64,000 bases of DNA from the NCBI GenBank assembly GCA_038496445.1, contig JALMLS010000340.1:1-64000 (forward strand), written 5' to 3'. The position numbers and the translations under genes were made by a program. This stretch comes from Trichosphaerium sp. ATCC 40318 (lineage: Eukaryota > Discosea > Flabellinia > Trichosidae). The stretch's first letter is position 1, and the number at the start of each line of letters is the position of its first letter. A model generated the notes under the pieces. That model saw only the letters and a list, made by a program, of their open reading frames with translations, made no database searches and had not been told where the DNA came from. This document shows positions 23,969 to 37,137 of the stretch, in pieces.

Positions 23969-24207
23969 TCATGTACAGCATTTGTATTATAGCGCAGAGA
24001 ACGTATCTTACCGCACTTGAACAAGTATAAAGTTGGCTTTTGACACAACAACAAATTTGTAAATGTGTACAAATTGTAAAATCAGTTCAGTGACACGTTA
24101 CTGATTAAGTCACTAAACGTCACAACGTGTGAAACAGGAAGGAGAAAGCACCTAATTACATTAAACTATAATTATTTTGGATACTTCAGGTGTATATTAC
24201 GCATTCT

Positions 24208-27200
24208 ATGGCGTATAAACGGAATTATTTTCCAGATGCCAAAACAAAGGGTACAAACGGTCCCTCAGCGTATTGTTATGAGTGTAATGATAAAATAGAT
24301 CGTTCCATCGCTCCTTTGATTGGTACATGCTTTGATTCTGACGACGAAAAGGATGTCTCCGAGTTGACGCGTAAACAACGCATTGAACGTGAAAAACGGC
24401 AAAATATCCCAGAGTGGGAACAAAAGGTACCTAAACGGCTGTATTTGAATTACCCACGCGTTGTTATAGGTCTACGATGAAGAAGGGCGGCAGAGATTTC
24501 ATGGTGCTTTTACAGGCGGTTTTTCCGCTGGTTACTACAACACTGTTGGCTCCAAAGAAGGTACACCGTTGTTGAATTGATGCCAATTGCCAACATCCAC
24601 ATAGGATGGACGCCACGGCAATGGAAGTCTTCACGAGACAAGAGAGCAGATGCTGAATCCACGCAACAGCCGTCAAACCGAATTCAGGATTACATGGACG
24701 CAGAGGTACAGTTGGATCCAACCATCCATTCATCCCCATCCCATGGCTTTTAAACCAACCACTAACAATCACGTGTTTTGTAGGACCTTGCTGATATTGG
24801 TGCAAACGATTTAATTGCAAAGGGAAAGTTTAATCTGGGTGTTGGTACTGTAGATGCGATGCGGCGTGGAAAGTGCGTCGCCTTTTTTTGTGTAAACCAG
24901 TTTGCCTTGGTTGTGTTAGTGCAATGCGAGCTTACAGCAGTGTATAGAGGTGACCGCATGCTTGATGTTATTGCACCATCAGAAGACCCAATAGGCATAC
25001 AGTTGCTCAGAAAGATGGGTTGGCGAGAAGGATTCGGGATAGGTCCAAGAAAGAAGCGAGGTTCGACTTTTGATTGACTACCAGCTGGCTATTGTTCAGA
25101 CGACAGTATTGTGTATAACGGCAAAGTATTGTCTCACACTTTTTTAGCAAAAAAGAAAAAGAAACGCATTTCGAATGTTGCAGGTGTTGCGGGTATAACG
25201 AGGCCCGATGACGACGAAGCAGAGGATGATCCGTATGCGCATGGTCACCTGTTCGCTCCTAAAAATGCATCAATTCACGAGTACAAGCACAAGGACGACT
25301 TGTGGGGTATAGGCTACGATCCGCATACTGGCGCTGCTGAGTTTCGCGATGCAAAGAATAGTGGTGGCGCTAAAAGCGGCGTCAGACTCCACATGACATC
25401 CATATATGGTGAAGGTAACTAACTTTTCAAGACAATTGTCTTCTTTCCACTGACGCCCAGAATCACAGGCCGAAAAGTATCTGGAACATTTGGATTGGGT
25501 GCTCTAGAAGATGCAGACGACCTGGACCCGTACGAGACTGTAAATATGTCAAATTTTGACAAGGAACTCGATGGCTTCTCTTCATCCGCGTCTACCAAAA
25601 ACCCTAAACGTCAGGTACAAGCACACCATTAACTCCTTTAAACATACTAATGCTCATCAAGATTACTGGAAACGCAACAAGCAGTATTACTGGATCATCT
25701 GGTGTTCCAGGATTTAGTGCTGCACGTCGGCGACCCCCTCCAGCAGCTTGGTTCGACCCTCCATCACTTCCTCGCGATTTCAAGCCTGTACGCTTGCTAC
25801 CACAGCCCTTTATCCGTGTAGTAATGCTTACTTGGGTATCTAGTTCCACGTTTGGGCAGGCGTTAAACCAGAAATAAAAGGGCATCAATACGGCTTATCT
25901 GCTCAAGATAGAGGCGACATACTAGGTGAAAAACAACTACCAAAGAAATCACGTGGGGTATTCGCCTTAATGTCACCTGAAGACAAGTACGTATTCTACT
26001 TTCTACATCAGTCATCTTCAAATTTGTTATTTTTATTGACTTGGTATAAGAGCGCGCTTAGCAAACGCTACAGGTAAAAGTGTTGATGGGTACAACCCTC
26101 AAGTAGCCCGAAAAGTGCCTACGGCCGCTGAAGTAGATGCGTTGCTCAGCAAATTCAAAAAAGCAGAGCCGGTACAGGCCACTGAGGTGCGTTGTAGTTT
26201 TGTTTTTGGTAGCAGAGTTCCTCGGTTTAGTCTAAGCAATATTCAAGGAACAAGCTCGCAAAAGTGCACGTGTCTTCAAAGACAATCCTGCCAAACAAAA
26301 GCGGTATCTAGCATGGTTACAACACAAGCAACATGGCACGCCATTAGCGCCAAGCAGCCAATCGCAGGCCATGATTGCTGTCGAGCATGATGAGTTTATG
26401 CGTATTTGGGGCATGTTCAAGCCCATGTCTGGTCTCATGGCCAAGCGATTTACACGCTCAACATCCGCTCCTGGAGAAGAGGACAAACCGGATGAGATTG
26501 AAGATGACGTAGCTGGCGATGCTGCAAAGATGAAGATGTTTGGGTATGCTCAGCGTTACCTCAGGTTGCAATGTTCTAACGGCGATATAGAACGATGACG
26601 CGCTCAGTCGAGGAATTTTGGCCAGAAAACTTATTATGCAGGCGATTTAACGTCAAACGGCCGACAAGGAAACGCCCAGGTCACGCCTTCCACCAGTGCG
26701 TCCACTTATAATCACACTACATTTTTTTTATTTGCTTTTGTTTCCTTTCTTCTTGGCTTATATCTTACGTTCCTCTCGTCACAGGGAATCACAACCGCCG
26801 CTAAAACAAACAAATTATCAAGTAGAAATGGACAAGCTGGTCGGTGTTTCAACTTCTGAAGTAGAGTTGAAGCGGCCCTCCAAAGGTGGCAATAGCAGCT
26901 TCAACGTGGTGGAGGAGCAGCACAAGGAAGAGATAAAACAGCTGATAGGCGAACAAGATGAAGAAGAGATTATTGAAGTTGCAGAAAAACCGTCAGTTGG
27001 TTTGTTCAAGGCAATCTTTGAGATGGATAGTGACGATGATGAGAGTGATGACGAAGACGAAGATGAGAGCGATGACGAAGAGGACAAAAATGAGTCTGAA
27101 GAGCAAGCAGTGGAAGTCCCAAAGGAAGAAGCAGAGTCGTCAGAGCCGGGAAAATTAGTATTCACGCCGTCGGCGAGCCGCACTACCAAGAAGAAAGGCA

Positions 27201-27514
27201 GACTAGATATTGGTGCACGGCTTCAAAAGTCTATACAACAGGAGAAGCAACGCGGAACAGAGGTCAAAGAAGAAGAGAAACAAGAGACTGGTTTCTTTGG
27301 TCCTGCAAAACCTGCTTACCAGATACTGGACGTTGGCATGGCTGATGCAGACGGCGATGCGTCGGGTGATGATAGGAAACGCAAGAGGAACAGTTCTAGG
27401 AGGGACAAGGACAAGTACAGTAGACATAAACACAAAGACAAGAAACACAAGCGCCATAAAGATAAAGACAAGGACAGACGCCATCATAAGCACAAAAAGC
27501 GCAAGTTAAAGTGA
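24208..27514 (+). CDS. GPATCH1: GPATCH1/TGH-like G-patch protein, spliceosome associated
   Basis: The diagnostic N-terminal block [20 protein letters not shown] (near 24495-24550) followed by EGWTP is shared by GPATCH1 and plant TOUGH. Then come the G-patch sequence ([19 protein letters not shown] near 25000-25060), [20 protein letters not shown], and a SURP-neighbouring region ([19 protein letters not shown]). An acidic D/E/S block (about 27010-27110) precedes a C-terminal Lys/Arg/His-rich tail ([20 protein letters not shown]) resembling SR-like nuclear tails. The family acts in pre-mRNA splicing with DEAH helicases. About 13 exons. The start is uncertain: ATG 24208 is used, but an intron just downstream (ATG 24235) is possible. 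Confidence 0.9.
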
Positions 27515-27626
27515 GTTTTGTCTTTTTTTTTTTCAGTCAGCCAAAAATAAAATGCACCCTTGTGGATTGGTCGAACCAAAACTTTATTTGTTGCGCTTCG
27601 CGCTCTAACACGCGCATTATCGGAGT

Positions 27627-28279
27627 CTAGGCGCTTTGTTGTTTCTGCTGCCTCTTTATTTCGACAATCTCCTTCATTGATTCTTCCATGCCCTCTAACC
27701 GCGGTTTAATGTTAAATTTGGCGCTAACTTGGGTGTAAAACTATTTAAACCAAGTACGTACTGACAAACTCTTCCCACGTGATCTTTTTGTCGTCATTAG
27801 GGTCAACGAACTTTGTGAGTTCTCCCACAAAGTCCTTCTTCTGTTCGGCTGTAGGTGGCGGAGTGCACATCTTTTCCTTACGCCGTGGGTCGTCTAAAAA
27901 TGGTTACAAGAGAAAGATACGCCACGTGGGTACCTGCTGGGAGAGCGTCGGATACTGGAATGGTAGTGGAAGGCCTACGTTACATGTAAGCTAGCGCTTT
28001 AGAGAAGGAAGTGTGTACTTTTTGGGCGTTAGCCTGTCCCACATAAAGTCGAACATAGAGTCTAGGAACTTGCTCATCTCCTCCCCTAGTGACCGTTAAT
28101 TGTGCGACAGTGCTTGGGGGATGCTTACCTTCAATAGTGCCCGATTTATCAGCGTCAAAAGCCTCCCACACCTTCAACAACTCGTCCATGTCGAGCTCCT
28201 TTCGCTTTCTGGCGTCTTTGTACAAGTCATTGTACGCCTCGCGCGTTTCTTTGAGTAGTTTATCAGATTTCTGGCCCAT
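27627..28279 (-). CDS. EF-hand calcium-binding protein
   Basis: The start ATG at 28279 opens a helical N-terminus (MGQKSDKLLKETREAYNDL). The first EF-hand loop is DADKSGTIEGEE, interrupted by an intron after TIE; a second, DPNDDKKITWEE, lies about 60-90 residues later. Both have acidic residues at loop positions 1, 3 and 12, so calcium binding is likely. The C-terminus is a short coiled segment rich in E, K and Q ending RQQKQQSA. Four exons or so give roughly 160 residues. It resembles calmodulin-like sensors in general; I cannot name an orthologue. Confidence 0.8.
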
Positions 28280-28552
28280 GGTGTTCCGTTAGTGTTGAAA
28301 ACAGTTAAATTGTAAAATGGCTATCGAAGGACGAAACTTGACTTCAATCCACACTTTCCACAGGGGTGTCTTGCACACTGGCTTTTATGGTGTATATATG
28401 TACGGTACCTATAGGAAGTGATGATGCGATACAATAATTAATATAGACGAAACGGAGAATAAGTTGATAACTCGCAGAAAGTCCACAGAAATTTGAGAAT
28501 TTTAATTCCTACTTAAAACAAACCAATTCAACATAAACGAAGTTACAAAACC

Positions 28553-29992
28553 ATGGTTAAAGAAATGCATTTATATGATGTTATGGGTGTTAAACCGAAC
28601 TGCACTAAAAAAGAGCTACAACAGCAGTTTAAGAAGGCACGTTTGTTATCAACAATAAGAAACACCATCTAATAACTTTAGCTGTCTAAAGTACTACATC
28701 CTGACCGCAACAAGGCCCCTGATGCTCACGAAAAATTTACTGAGATGTGCTCGGTACGCGTGCAACACCACCACTCTAATGAATACAACCATCTACTAAC
28801 AATACTGTAGGCATTCAAAGTCCTTAAGGATCCTAAAAAACGTGAAATATACGACAAGTATGGCGCCAAAGGGCTTGAAGGAGGCATGGAGGATCCACCC
28901 GATTTTTGGAATCCATTCAACCCCAGAGGACGATCAGGCCCTAAGCGTACTTCAGATATGGTGTATCGATTGGGTGTTGAATTGGAGGACTTGTACAAAG
29001 GCAGGACTAAAAAAATGAAGGTGACGCGCCAGGTAATTTGCAAGTGTGGTGGCTCTGGCGCAAAAAACCCTAGTCAGAAAAAGACCTGTAAGACATGTAA
29101 TGGAACTGGCGTTACAGTAACGACACAACGACGTGGCAACATGGTTATGCAAAGCCGTTCAGGTACGACACGTGTATTTGCTGAAATTAGTTTATTGACA
29201 ATCCTGGTTTAGTGTGCCCCTCGTGCCGCGGTAACAAGACGACCATAGATCCGGCTAATTTGTGCTCCTTCTGCAAAGGCCAAGGCACTACCGAGCAGGC
29301 AAAGATAATTGAAGTGTTCATAGAAAAGGGCATGTCCACTGGTCAAACAATAAAATTCCCTGGACAGAGCAATGAAGCTCCTGATTACGTAACTGGCGAT
29401 CTCATATTTGAAATACAACAAATAGATCATCCGACATTCCAAAGAAAGGGAGCTGATCTTCTTGTAACAAAACAAATAAGCTTGGTACGACACGACTCCA
29501 CCCAACACGTTTTCGGGTCTGACACTTGCATTTAGGGTGATGCTGTTTGTGGATTTGAGTTCTTGATTACCCATCTAGATGGAAGGAAGCTCTCTGTCAA
29601 AATACCGCCTGGAGATGTAGTACATCCAAATCAGATGAGAGAAATAACAGGAGAAGGCATGCCGGTACACACAAATCCATATACACGAGGCAACTTGTTT
29701 GTGCAATTTCAAGTCGAGTTTCCAGAGTCTCTGGACACTTCTCAGATCAAACTTCTGAGACAGGCATTATCGCCTTACCTTACACCACCACCACAGTATG
29801 ATCAAAGTACAGTGGAATCCGTAGCGCTTCACAAGGGTACGCCAAGTGGTTAACACAAAGAGCTGTTGAAATACTGACGATAGCCATTTAGGTGAGGGCT
29901 ATGGAGACACCAGGGCGACTGCAAGAACCACCTCTCAATATGACTCTGATGAAGAGATGACAGACGCCCCAACGCGATGTGCTACACAGTAA
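28553..29992 (+). CDS. Type I DnaJ (Hsp40) co-chaperone, farnesylation motif
   Basis: The J-domain starts at residue 1 (MHLYDVMGVKPNCTKKELQ) with the HPD triad in VLHPDRNK. A short G/F-like linker (EDPPDFWNPFNPRG) leads to the zinc-binding region with CKCGGSG, CKTCNGTG, CPSCRGNK and CSFCKGQG, then the two beta-sandwich substrate domains. The protein ends in CATQ, a CaaX box like that of yeast Ydj1 and human DNAJA1/2, so farnesylation and endomembrane association are expected. Odd point: the first zinc motif is C-x-C rather than C-x-x-C. The first intron has a GC donor (28637). It delivers clients to Hsp70 and stimulates its ATPase. Confidence 0.93.
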
Positions 29993-30135
29993 GAAAAGTA
30001 TTATGTAATCTGTGATCAGTGTAAATATTCTATTCTGTTTTTTTATACTCTATGTGTACAAGTTTTGTTGTAATGTTAAGTCAGACTTAACCACCCAAAC
30101 AACTTTTTGTCTCCATTACGCTACAGATGTAGCAT

Positions 30136-31990
30136 ATGATAAATAGTCTGCGCAAGAGGGTTACGCAATGTAAGGTATGCGTACATAGAAGTTATGCTCG
30201 AATTGCTGTTGAGTACGCTATAACGTGTTTATCACGCGAAATCACACGCTTTTAGTGAACTTCAGACGCATCGCGACGCGTTTGACAGGATTGGGGCTCG
30301 TCTCAACGTGAATCGTTTAAATTTGTGGTACAACGTAGGATACGTAGATGCAGTCGATGCAGGGGCGGGTGGAATACTGTAATTCGCGTTTTTTGTAAAT
30401 GTCGTTAAATCATCGCAGGAAAAAACACAATCACTCTCTGGCGACGTGCCTAGGTATACTTTATCCTGACCACGCCTGGCTGCCGTGGAAATTCAGGTCA
30501 GTTCGTTTTTTCATCGAGTTTCGGTTCATACTGAACGCAATCATATTCTCCCTATCGTACAATCTATTCACACCCTCAAGGCAAGCTCCAAAAGAATATT
30601 GGCAATCTCTCCGCAACCAACGGGAGAGATTCGAATCAATAGGTGCTAGCCTTAATGTACGACATTTAGACGATTGGTACAACGTTAGAAAGGAAGATGT
30701 CATCGCTGCCGGCGCTTCAGGACTCCTGTATGTTTAGCGTCTCAGTTCTCCCGCATCTCATACTGCATAGTGCGTATTATAACGGCTCGCTATCAGCTTG
30801 CCTTGGTGTGTTGTATCCCAACAAGTCATGGGTATTGTGGAAATTTGTGCACGTGATTACGTAACGTTTACGATTTGGCTAATGTCTATTGAGCGTGCAG
30901 GTCTGTACCCAAACATTATTGGAAGGATCTCAATAATCAACGGGCATTAGTGGCGTCTCTGGAAGAGTCATGGCGCATGAAGAGCTTGGACGATTGGTAT
31001 AAACAATCTTCTCATTATTTGGGTCAGCTCGACAAATCCTTGAGGAGCCTCATGGCCTTGTGCGTCACCACACATGTTTTATTGCCTCCTAATATTTCAA
31101 AAGGTATGGTAACTTACCACAGCTACTACGGGCTTTGTATCCTTCGTTTGAGTGGAGAAATGATAAGTTTTACCTAAAGCCAATGGGATTTTGGACCAAT
31201 ACCGGAAATAGAAAAAAGTTTTTAAAAGAGATGATTAAAGAATACCACATTGAAAAGCCGGATGACTGGTACACTCTTGGTATTTCGGAAGCGACACTAA
31301 AAAAGGGCGGACACGGTTTGCGCAAGTATTGGCCGCACGTGCTACGGCTCGTGGCGCCTAGATTCGATTGGGATTGGTCGCGCTTCGCCCGCACTGGAAA
31401 AGCTTCAACGCAGAGGTGAAATGGAGCATATCACCAGCTTGCTTAGACTCACAAACACGTTTAGGCGGTTGGCACATACCATTCGAAAACTACTTCCCTG
31501 GTTGGATGTGCGTGAAGAGTTCCTATTGGGCCTGAGGTGTGCATCTGCTCAGCGCGTTTCGCTAGATATTTTTATTCCAGAATACAACTTGGCCCTCGAA
31601 TATCAAGGTGAACACCATTATCAAGATTCTTTTCGTAGACGAGGCCACTTTTCTAATGTTCAGCACGCATTGGATGTAGAGAAGGCAGCACTTTGTGCAG
31701 AAGCTGGTATACTAGACTACGGTTTTTTTTTTATTTCATTATTTTCAAATAATGTCTTTTATCCTCTTACTACCACACCAGGTATTCGTTTGGTGGATTT
31801 TCCTTATTGGTATGGTACTAGTGCCCGCAGTGTATCTCTACTACTGCAAAAAATTGAGCCTGGTCTATTTTCTGGATCACAAGACGGCCCATCTACTGCT
31901 CTTAGACAATATCTAAACACAAGCAAAGAGTTAAAAAGATCGTCTAGTCGCCATGTAATGCTCCCTTTCGATGTCAAGAGAGCGCTGTAA
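30136..31990 (+). CDS. DWY-repeat protein with C-terminal PD-(D/E)XK-like nuclease (four modules)
   Basis: Nine exons give 458 residues in one frame: 30136-30174, 30266-30378, 30419-30496, 30581-30727, 30771-30848, 30901-31059, 31104-31415, 31465-31706, 31782-31990. The N-terminus MINSLRKRVTQCK is short and basic. Modules carry LWYNV, DWYNV, DWYKQ and DWYTL, with typical YPDHAWLPWKF and EYWQSLRNQRERF flanks. The nuclease core is LDIFIPEYNLALEYQGEHHY, then DVEKAALCAEAGI. The downstream strand that reads VPIPYWW in most paralogues is here VDFPYWYG. The intron after 30848 starts with GC. A basic Ser-rich tail of about 40 residues follows the nuclease. Confidence 0.88.
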
Positions 31991-33983
31991 ATAGGACTAG
32001 AGGGAAGGCATGGCACAAAATAAAAAGGTACAAATATAGCTAGCGTCTAGTTGTGAATGGCGGTTGTGTGTGGATAGCTCCATAGGAAATACAGCTGTGT
32101 TTTAAAAATGTGGCGGTTTAAAAAAAAAATACTACATAGTACAGTTTAGGTAATATCGAAGGTATGAGTTTGAGAGCGCCTGTAAACGCCCCACTCTTTT
32201 ATTGGGAGATTTTGTTTTCAAGTAGTACAGAAAACTGTTTTGGATTTTGTCGTTTTGTTTTTTCAACCACCAACGTTTTTGGATCGTTTCAAAACGTGAC
32301 CTGCGTATTGTATTTATTTCGCGTGAGGTCTAATAGAGGGATAAGTGTTTGAAATTTAACGCGTTTGTTCAAAATAAAAAAAAACGTAAAAAACATTTCG
32401 TTTTGGCAATTTCGTGGGAAACCCTGCTCTGTGTATAGAACTATCATCGTACCTTAAAAATTGATGAAGGCCGTCCGATAGAGGCAAGAAAAAATTTCAT
32501 CTGAGCTTTTGTTGGAATAGACCACGTGATTTTGGCGGTTTTGTTACTGTATTGGCTTCATTCGTTTGAACAATGGCGAAAGGCAGTGCATTTGAGGTGC
32601 AAGTTGGATTGGCGTAGTAAACGCCGGATATTATGGCGCCACAAGGTTCTAGGCTGTCGTCGGTTGGGTTTAGATCCAAGTTCCGTCTCGACAAGCCGTT
32701 CTTTTTAGATAGGTGTTGAAATAGCTTTGATACTTGTTTAGACATTATGATTTATAGGTTTTTAGCTGAGGTGTTGCTGCTCCGGTATGCGATGAGTCGA
32801 ATAAGGATCAAAATGACCAAAAACAAACCAAAGTGCACACAAACTACACGATACTACGCAGACCATTAAAATGTGTGTACAACACAATAATACGGTGTAG
32901 GAACTTATTCGCGAATCACCCGAGATGGGGAAATGACGCTGTGATTTCCGTAAAATATGCAGCCCGTGCAGTTCGCTTTGACCTCGCTCCTGGCCCTGGT
33001 TGAATGCTACTCCACCCAAAGGGCGTAGAGTATTCTAATAATATCGTGCTTGATCGGTGTACTGATGGCGTCACTATTACGGATGTTGTGCTTATGTAAA
33101 CCTTTCTCCGAATTGGTATAACCGCTTCTATACTTGCCGATAAGCGCTGCTTTATATTGGTAACATTAGCTCCTGCGCTCACAGATTTTCCAATTTCCGA
33201 ACCAGCTCTGTGTAGTAATAGGAGTAACGGGAGTATGCACTTGTTTGCGTAATTATCTCCGTGAAAACGGCAATAGGATATTACGTCCCTAGTACGCGAT
33301 CAGACACTCACGAATAACTCCATATTACATGGCATTTCAAATCAAGAAATTTTTGGTTGTTTTGGGGGATTGCCTGATTGGATAAGTTGAATTGATTTCT
33401 TTTTTTTTTGTAGTTTACTTGTCATACAAAAAAATCCTAGTTGTGAAGAATCCTTCTTTAACACGCCACTGGATGCGTGGTGATAGTACCAAACCAATTC
33501 TGTTTTTCTAACTTCATATTCCATCATTCTGAACTATCCAAAAGACCTTTGGCAACACGTGCATGTTTTTCGTACTATAGGCAAGTTTTCTGTAACTGAT
33601 AAAGGTGTAGCAGGTGTTTATAAGTATGTATAGAGCCGTACAACCTAGCTGATTCCCTCCCAATTGTGCGTTTTCTGAAAAAAAGACTACTCAAAAAAAG
33701 ACATTTTACGCAAATGCAATAGCAACAATTTAGCAATCAAACACTTAAATTGTTCCAGTACAATACCAACTCTGTGAAGGTTATTTTCTGTTAACAGTTT
33801 TCTTCAAGTTGATGCAGTATGTACGCTCAGAAAAAAAGCAAGTAAAAATGTAAAAAAATTTCGAACGACACGCCAGTACTTATGATCTACGCTTAAGCTA
33901 ACAAAACGTATTGCGCGGTGCGTCGTGTAGTTATATGTATTAGACCACGTGATGTTTGGCTAATATTGAGGCGTTTTATTGAA
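31991..33983. other. Two-kilobase region with only weak ORFs
   Basis: No gene is firmly supported. Minus-strand frames at 32497-32745 and 32916-33182 are the best candidates (the first is listed separately). A 13-bp sequence TAGACCACGTGAT occurs at about 32518 and again at about 33943, the second just upstream of the membrane-protein gene at 33984, suggesting a shared regulatory motif. T-rich runs near 33400 and 33660-33700 look like ordinary intergenic DNA. Confidence 0.4.
32497..32745 (-). CDS. Hypothetical small protein
   Basis: An 82-codon frame starts MSKQVSKLFQHLSKKNGLSR and has a balanced composition, ending KPPKSRGLFQQKLR. There is no recognised domain. The opposite strand at the same place has an ATG (MAKGSAFE) but closes quickly. 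It could be an exon of a longer gene or chance. Confidence 0.25.
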   Translation of the reverse strand: MSKQVSKLFQHLSKKNGLSRRNLDLNPTDDSLEPCGAIISGVYYANPTCTSNALPFAIVQTNEANTVTKPPKSRGLFQQKLR

Positions 33984-34671
33984 ATGTCAAACTACAATCA
34001 ACTAACAGCGCCCGATGAGGTATTAATACGCACTACTGAACCCTATGAGCGACAAATATTTTTTATCCTAGCCTGTGCGATTTTAGCGGTGGTAATATTA
34101 TTTTCGCTTAGCATTGCAGAAATGGTGATCTCTATTGGAAACTTTAATGCCAAGGTAAAATGGTACCTCTTTTTCCTCCCCCTTTGTCAATTTGGTAACT
34201 TTACCTCTTACAGTGTAATTTAACGGAGTACTCGCGACATCATGTAAGAAATGTTACAGTGCCGAGATTTGGTAGAACAAAAGTATTGTGTATGTAACAG
34301 AGAGACAACTTTCTTTGGTGTCTCACTTTTTTGTCGCAGCCATTGGCCTGGCATCGTGGTTATTTGTTGATGCCACAACAACTGCTGGTATGCTGATAAT
34401 CCTGGTTTTTGCGAGTTTTTGTTTCTGCGCCGAATCCTGGTCTAGATTGGCCGCCATTTCATACCTTTGCTGGTTGTATACATTTGTATTTATAACTATA
34501 CCTTGGACAGTCTATGGTCTCCTCGTATTTTTAGAGAGCGACATCTGTAGGATGGAGAACTATGGGCTATGGGCATGTGCACTAGTTGTCATTGTTGTAA
34601 AGTCAGCATGGATTGCACTTACGCAGCCTCTTGGCCGGTGGTTGCTTGCTTTCACGAAACTAAACATTTGA
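33984..34671 (+). CDS. Hypothetical multi-pass membrane protein (about five TM segments)
   Basis: The first exon (33984-34154) gives a polar N-terminus MSNYNQLTAPDEVLIRTTEP and a first hydrophobic segment (IFFILACAILAVVILFSLSI). After one intron, and a second very short one near 34240-34275, the frame runs to the TGA at 34669-34671 with four more hydrophobic stretches (HFFVAAIGLASWLFV; MLIILVFASFCFC; YLCWLYTFVFITIPWTVYG; LWACALVVIVVKSAWIAL). Arrangement recalls small tetraspan-like proteins but no family motif was recognised. The second intron (about 32 nt) is the weakest part of the model. Confidence 0.6.
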
Positions 34672-34821
34672 TTGGCGCGTGCGCATAGAACCCAATAAAA
34701 ACAACAACTTGCATAACACAGTTAAAAGCACTTTAATTTTAAAGGCGACACGAGCAGAGTCGGTAAAGGAAGCAATGTGGATATCCAATGTAATAGTTAC
34801 TAACGAGATTACAGATTTTTC

Positions 34822-37137
34822 TCAAATCCAGATGTCTGAAGTGCAATCACCGCCTGGATACCGAACCTTGTGCAAACAATAAGCAATTAAAGCGAACAAG
34901 TATTTGTACCTCATGCGCCAGTACAGGTCCCCATGGCTCCTCCAGGAAATCCACCAAAAATTCTTTATTTAGCGTCATTCCTCCATTCTCTGTATCAACA
35001 TCGACTTGAATTAGCTGTGAACCTTTCTCCACCATTTCAGGATAGAATTGTCTATGTGTGTACAAATAAGTCACTACAACGTTATGCTTAATTAGGCTAG
35101 GCACGTACGAGTCCCAAGAGGAGTACAAAGAATTGGTTGCATACAACCGCTTTCCGTCCAGGCTGAGTTGTATCATTTGTGGACCACCTACAGTTTTTCT
35201 TTAGAGGAGTCTCATCTTTCGCAGTTGGAACATACCACGAAGTCTTTTTCCTTTGATGAATACTGGTTCTTTTGCTTCACCTTCAAGTAGCGTCACTGGT
35301 CCTCCTTTTTGTGCTGATCCACCCAAATCAATCTTACCGACTGTATTATGTGAGTACATTGACACAAGCGGTATGTTAGTAACGTACCCAATTTTGGAAC
35401 CATAGGATCAGAAATGTCGTATCTTAACAAAGTCTCAGAATTGTTTTGTTGAAAGCGTAGAAAGGAGTGATGAAATTAGCTTGTCTTACTGGCATATATC
35501 TCCACGGAGCCAATTTGAGAAGTAGAGATACTTGTCATCAAGTGAGATGAGTATATCTGTAATTAGTGGTGGCATTTCAGGCAAAGCCCAGCCGTCAACC
35601 TGTGCTCATTGTCAGTCTTTTATTATCAGCATTCATTTCTTTACCTTATCCCAATCTTGCTGAATCGCAGGTGTAATGTGCCACTTGCCATCATCGGCTT
35701 TCCAAAAGTGCAGAACATTGGATGATAAAGCAGCACCACAGAATCCGTGTGTTGAGTCTGGATTGTGTTGAAACCTCACCTAACGCTAGAATTATTTCAA
35801 ATAGATAATAGCTTTTTTCGCTTACCTCCAGTGGAATCATTCCGTACTCGCCGAGGCTCTGGCTAGCTTCCACTTTTCTTTCCTTCCAGTTCCAGAAGTG
35901 CAGAGAATTGCCGTATTTAGTGGGAACAAGGCTAGGATCGAAGCCTTTATCGAATGTGTTTGGCTCTCCCCATTCACTTGATACCATTATGTTATGTTTT
36001 GGTTGATACCAAAAGTCTACGATGATTGGTGAGCCAACATTTACAAAAAAGTAAGTCCATGTACCATAGCCATAGGGTGTTGGCTCATTTTCCCATCTAC
36101 CTTTAATTTCAAAGTTTTCGTCTAATAGCAAAAACCCTCCAGTTGCTACAAACATAGGTAAGTCATAATTGTAACTTGGAAACTACGCGTTCTAACCATT
36201 GCCGTGTTTGTCGCCCATCATAGAAATCATAAGATTTCCATCAGCTAGACAATGCGCAGTGTGAGGGTATGACAAATTCGTTTTCGCTTTTATATCATCT
36301 CCTTTTACTACCTTTATATTGTACTGTATCAGCAACGTCACATTGGATTTGTTTCGAAATACCTTGTGTAACTTTGGCGCTCGTGGGTCTGTGAATGTAT
36401 CGATGATATAAATGTTGGAGGTCCTTGTCGGCATTATTGCACATTATACAAGGAATATAGTCGGCCGTACTTTAAACCAGGAGCAATTAAGTACCGACGC
36501 GATCTTGTTGGATCTCCGTGACAACTAGAACATGCGTTCCATCCTGTGTGATGTAGCTCATCAGAAGTGCCATCGGGCGTTACTTTAAGCCTGTGTATGA
36601 CTTGGGAATACGTTGGAGATTCAGGATCACTGTCAATGGTTGCAATGTAGTCAGAGCCTTGATAGACATGCTTAGCAACGGTATAAATGGAAAAGAAAGT
36701 ACCAGTTTGTGACACACATGGCATGTACAAAAGTTTCTCCTTTGGCCCGTTTAAAAAAGCGTCCATTGGCGACGCGTAACCAGGTCCTACTTGGTGGTGC
36801 TCCTAGAGGGTTGTTACATACGTCGTAAACGTTAACGTACAGATTTGCATTCATTTTTTGGAAGTTTAGGTTGTGAAGATTCCGCCTGAACTTTCTCCTC
36901 GTCTTTGAGGAACCATGATTGATTCACCGTTGTGGCTACTGCCAAAGCGCCCCCAACGAGCCAATACCACAATTGGTTGTTAGATTTACCTGTAGGAACA
37001 GCTGTGGTAGCGTTATAACGCTTTGTAGCGTGCGTATGGCTAGTTTTTTGAGAACGGCGCCAGTGCCGTTTAGTAGGCACGTGAGCTTTGTCTGTGAAAC
37101 CTGAGCCTCGAGCTCGCGTTGCTATGCGTCGTAACAT
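34822..37137 (-). CDS. SELENBP1: Selenium-binding protein / methanethiol oxidase with N-terminal membrane anchor
   Basis: About 11 exons give a protein collinear with animal SELENBP1: [37 protein letters not shown] (the CSSC site), [68 protein letters not shown] and the exact family C-terminus [10 protein letters not shown]. The family oxidises methanethiol to formaldehyde, H2S and H2O2. Unlike the cytosolic animal enzyme, this one has about 90 extra N-terminal residues: [14 protein letters not shown] (presequence-like), a basic linker, and a hydrophobic segment [16 protein letters not shown] near residues 56-72. This suggests a mitochondrial inner-membrane anchored form. An ATG at 37188 is an alternative start. 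Confidence 0.93.

Noticed and set aside
26818-27189. 123-codon Ser-rich ORF on the minus strand
   Set aside because: It is the antisense of the acidic D/E/S block of the GPATCH1-like gene.
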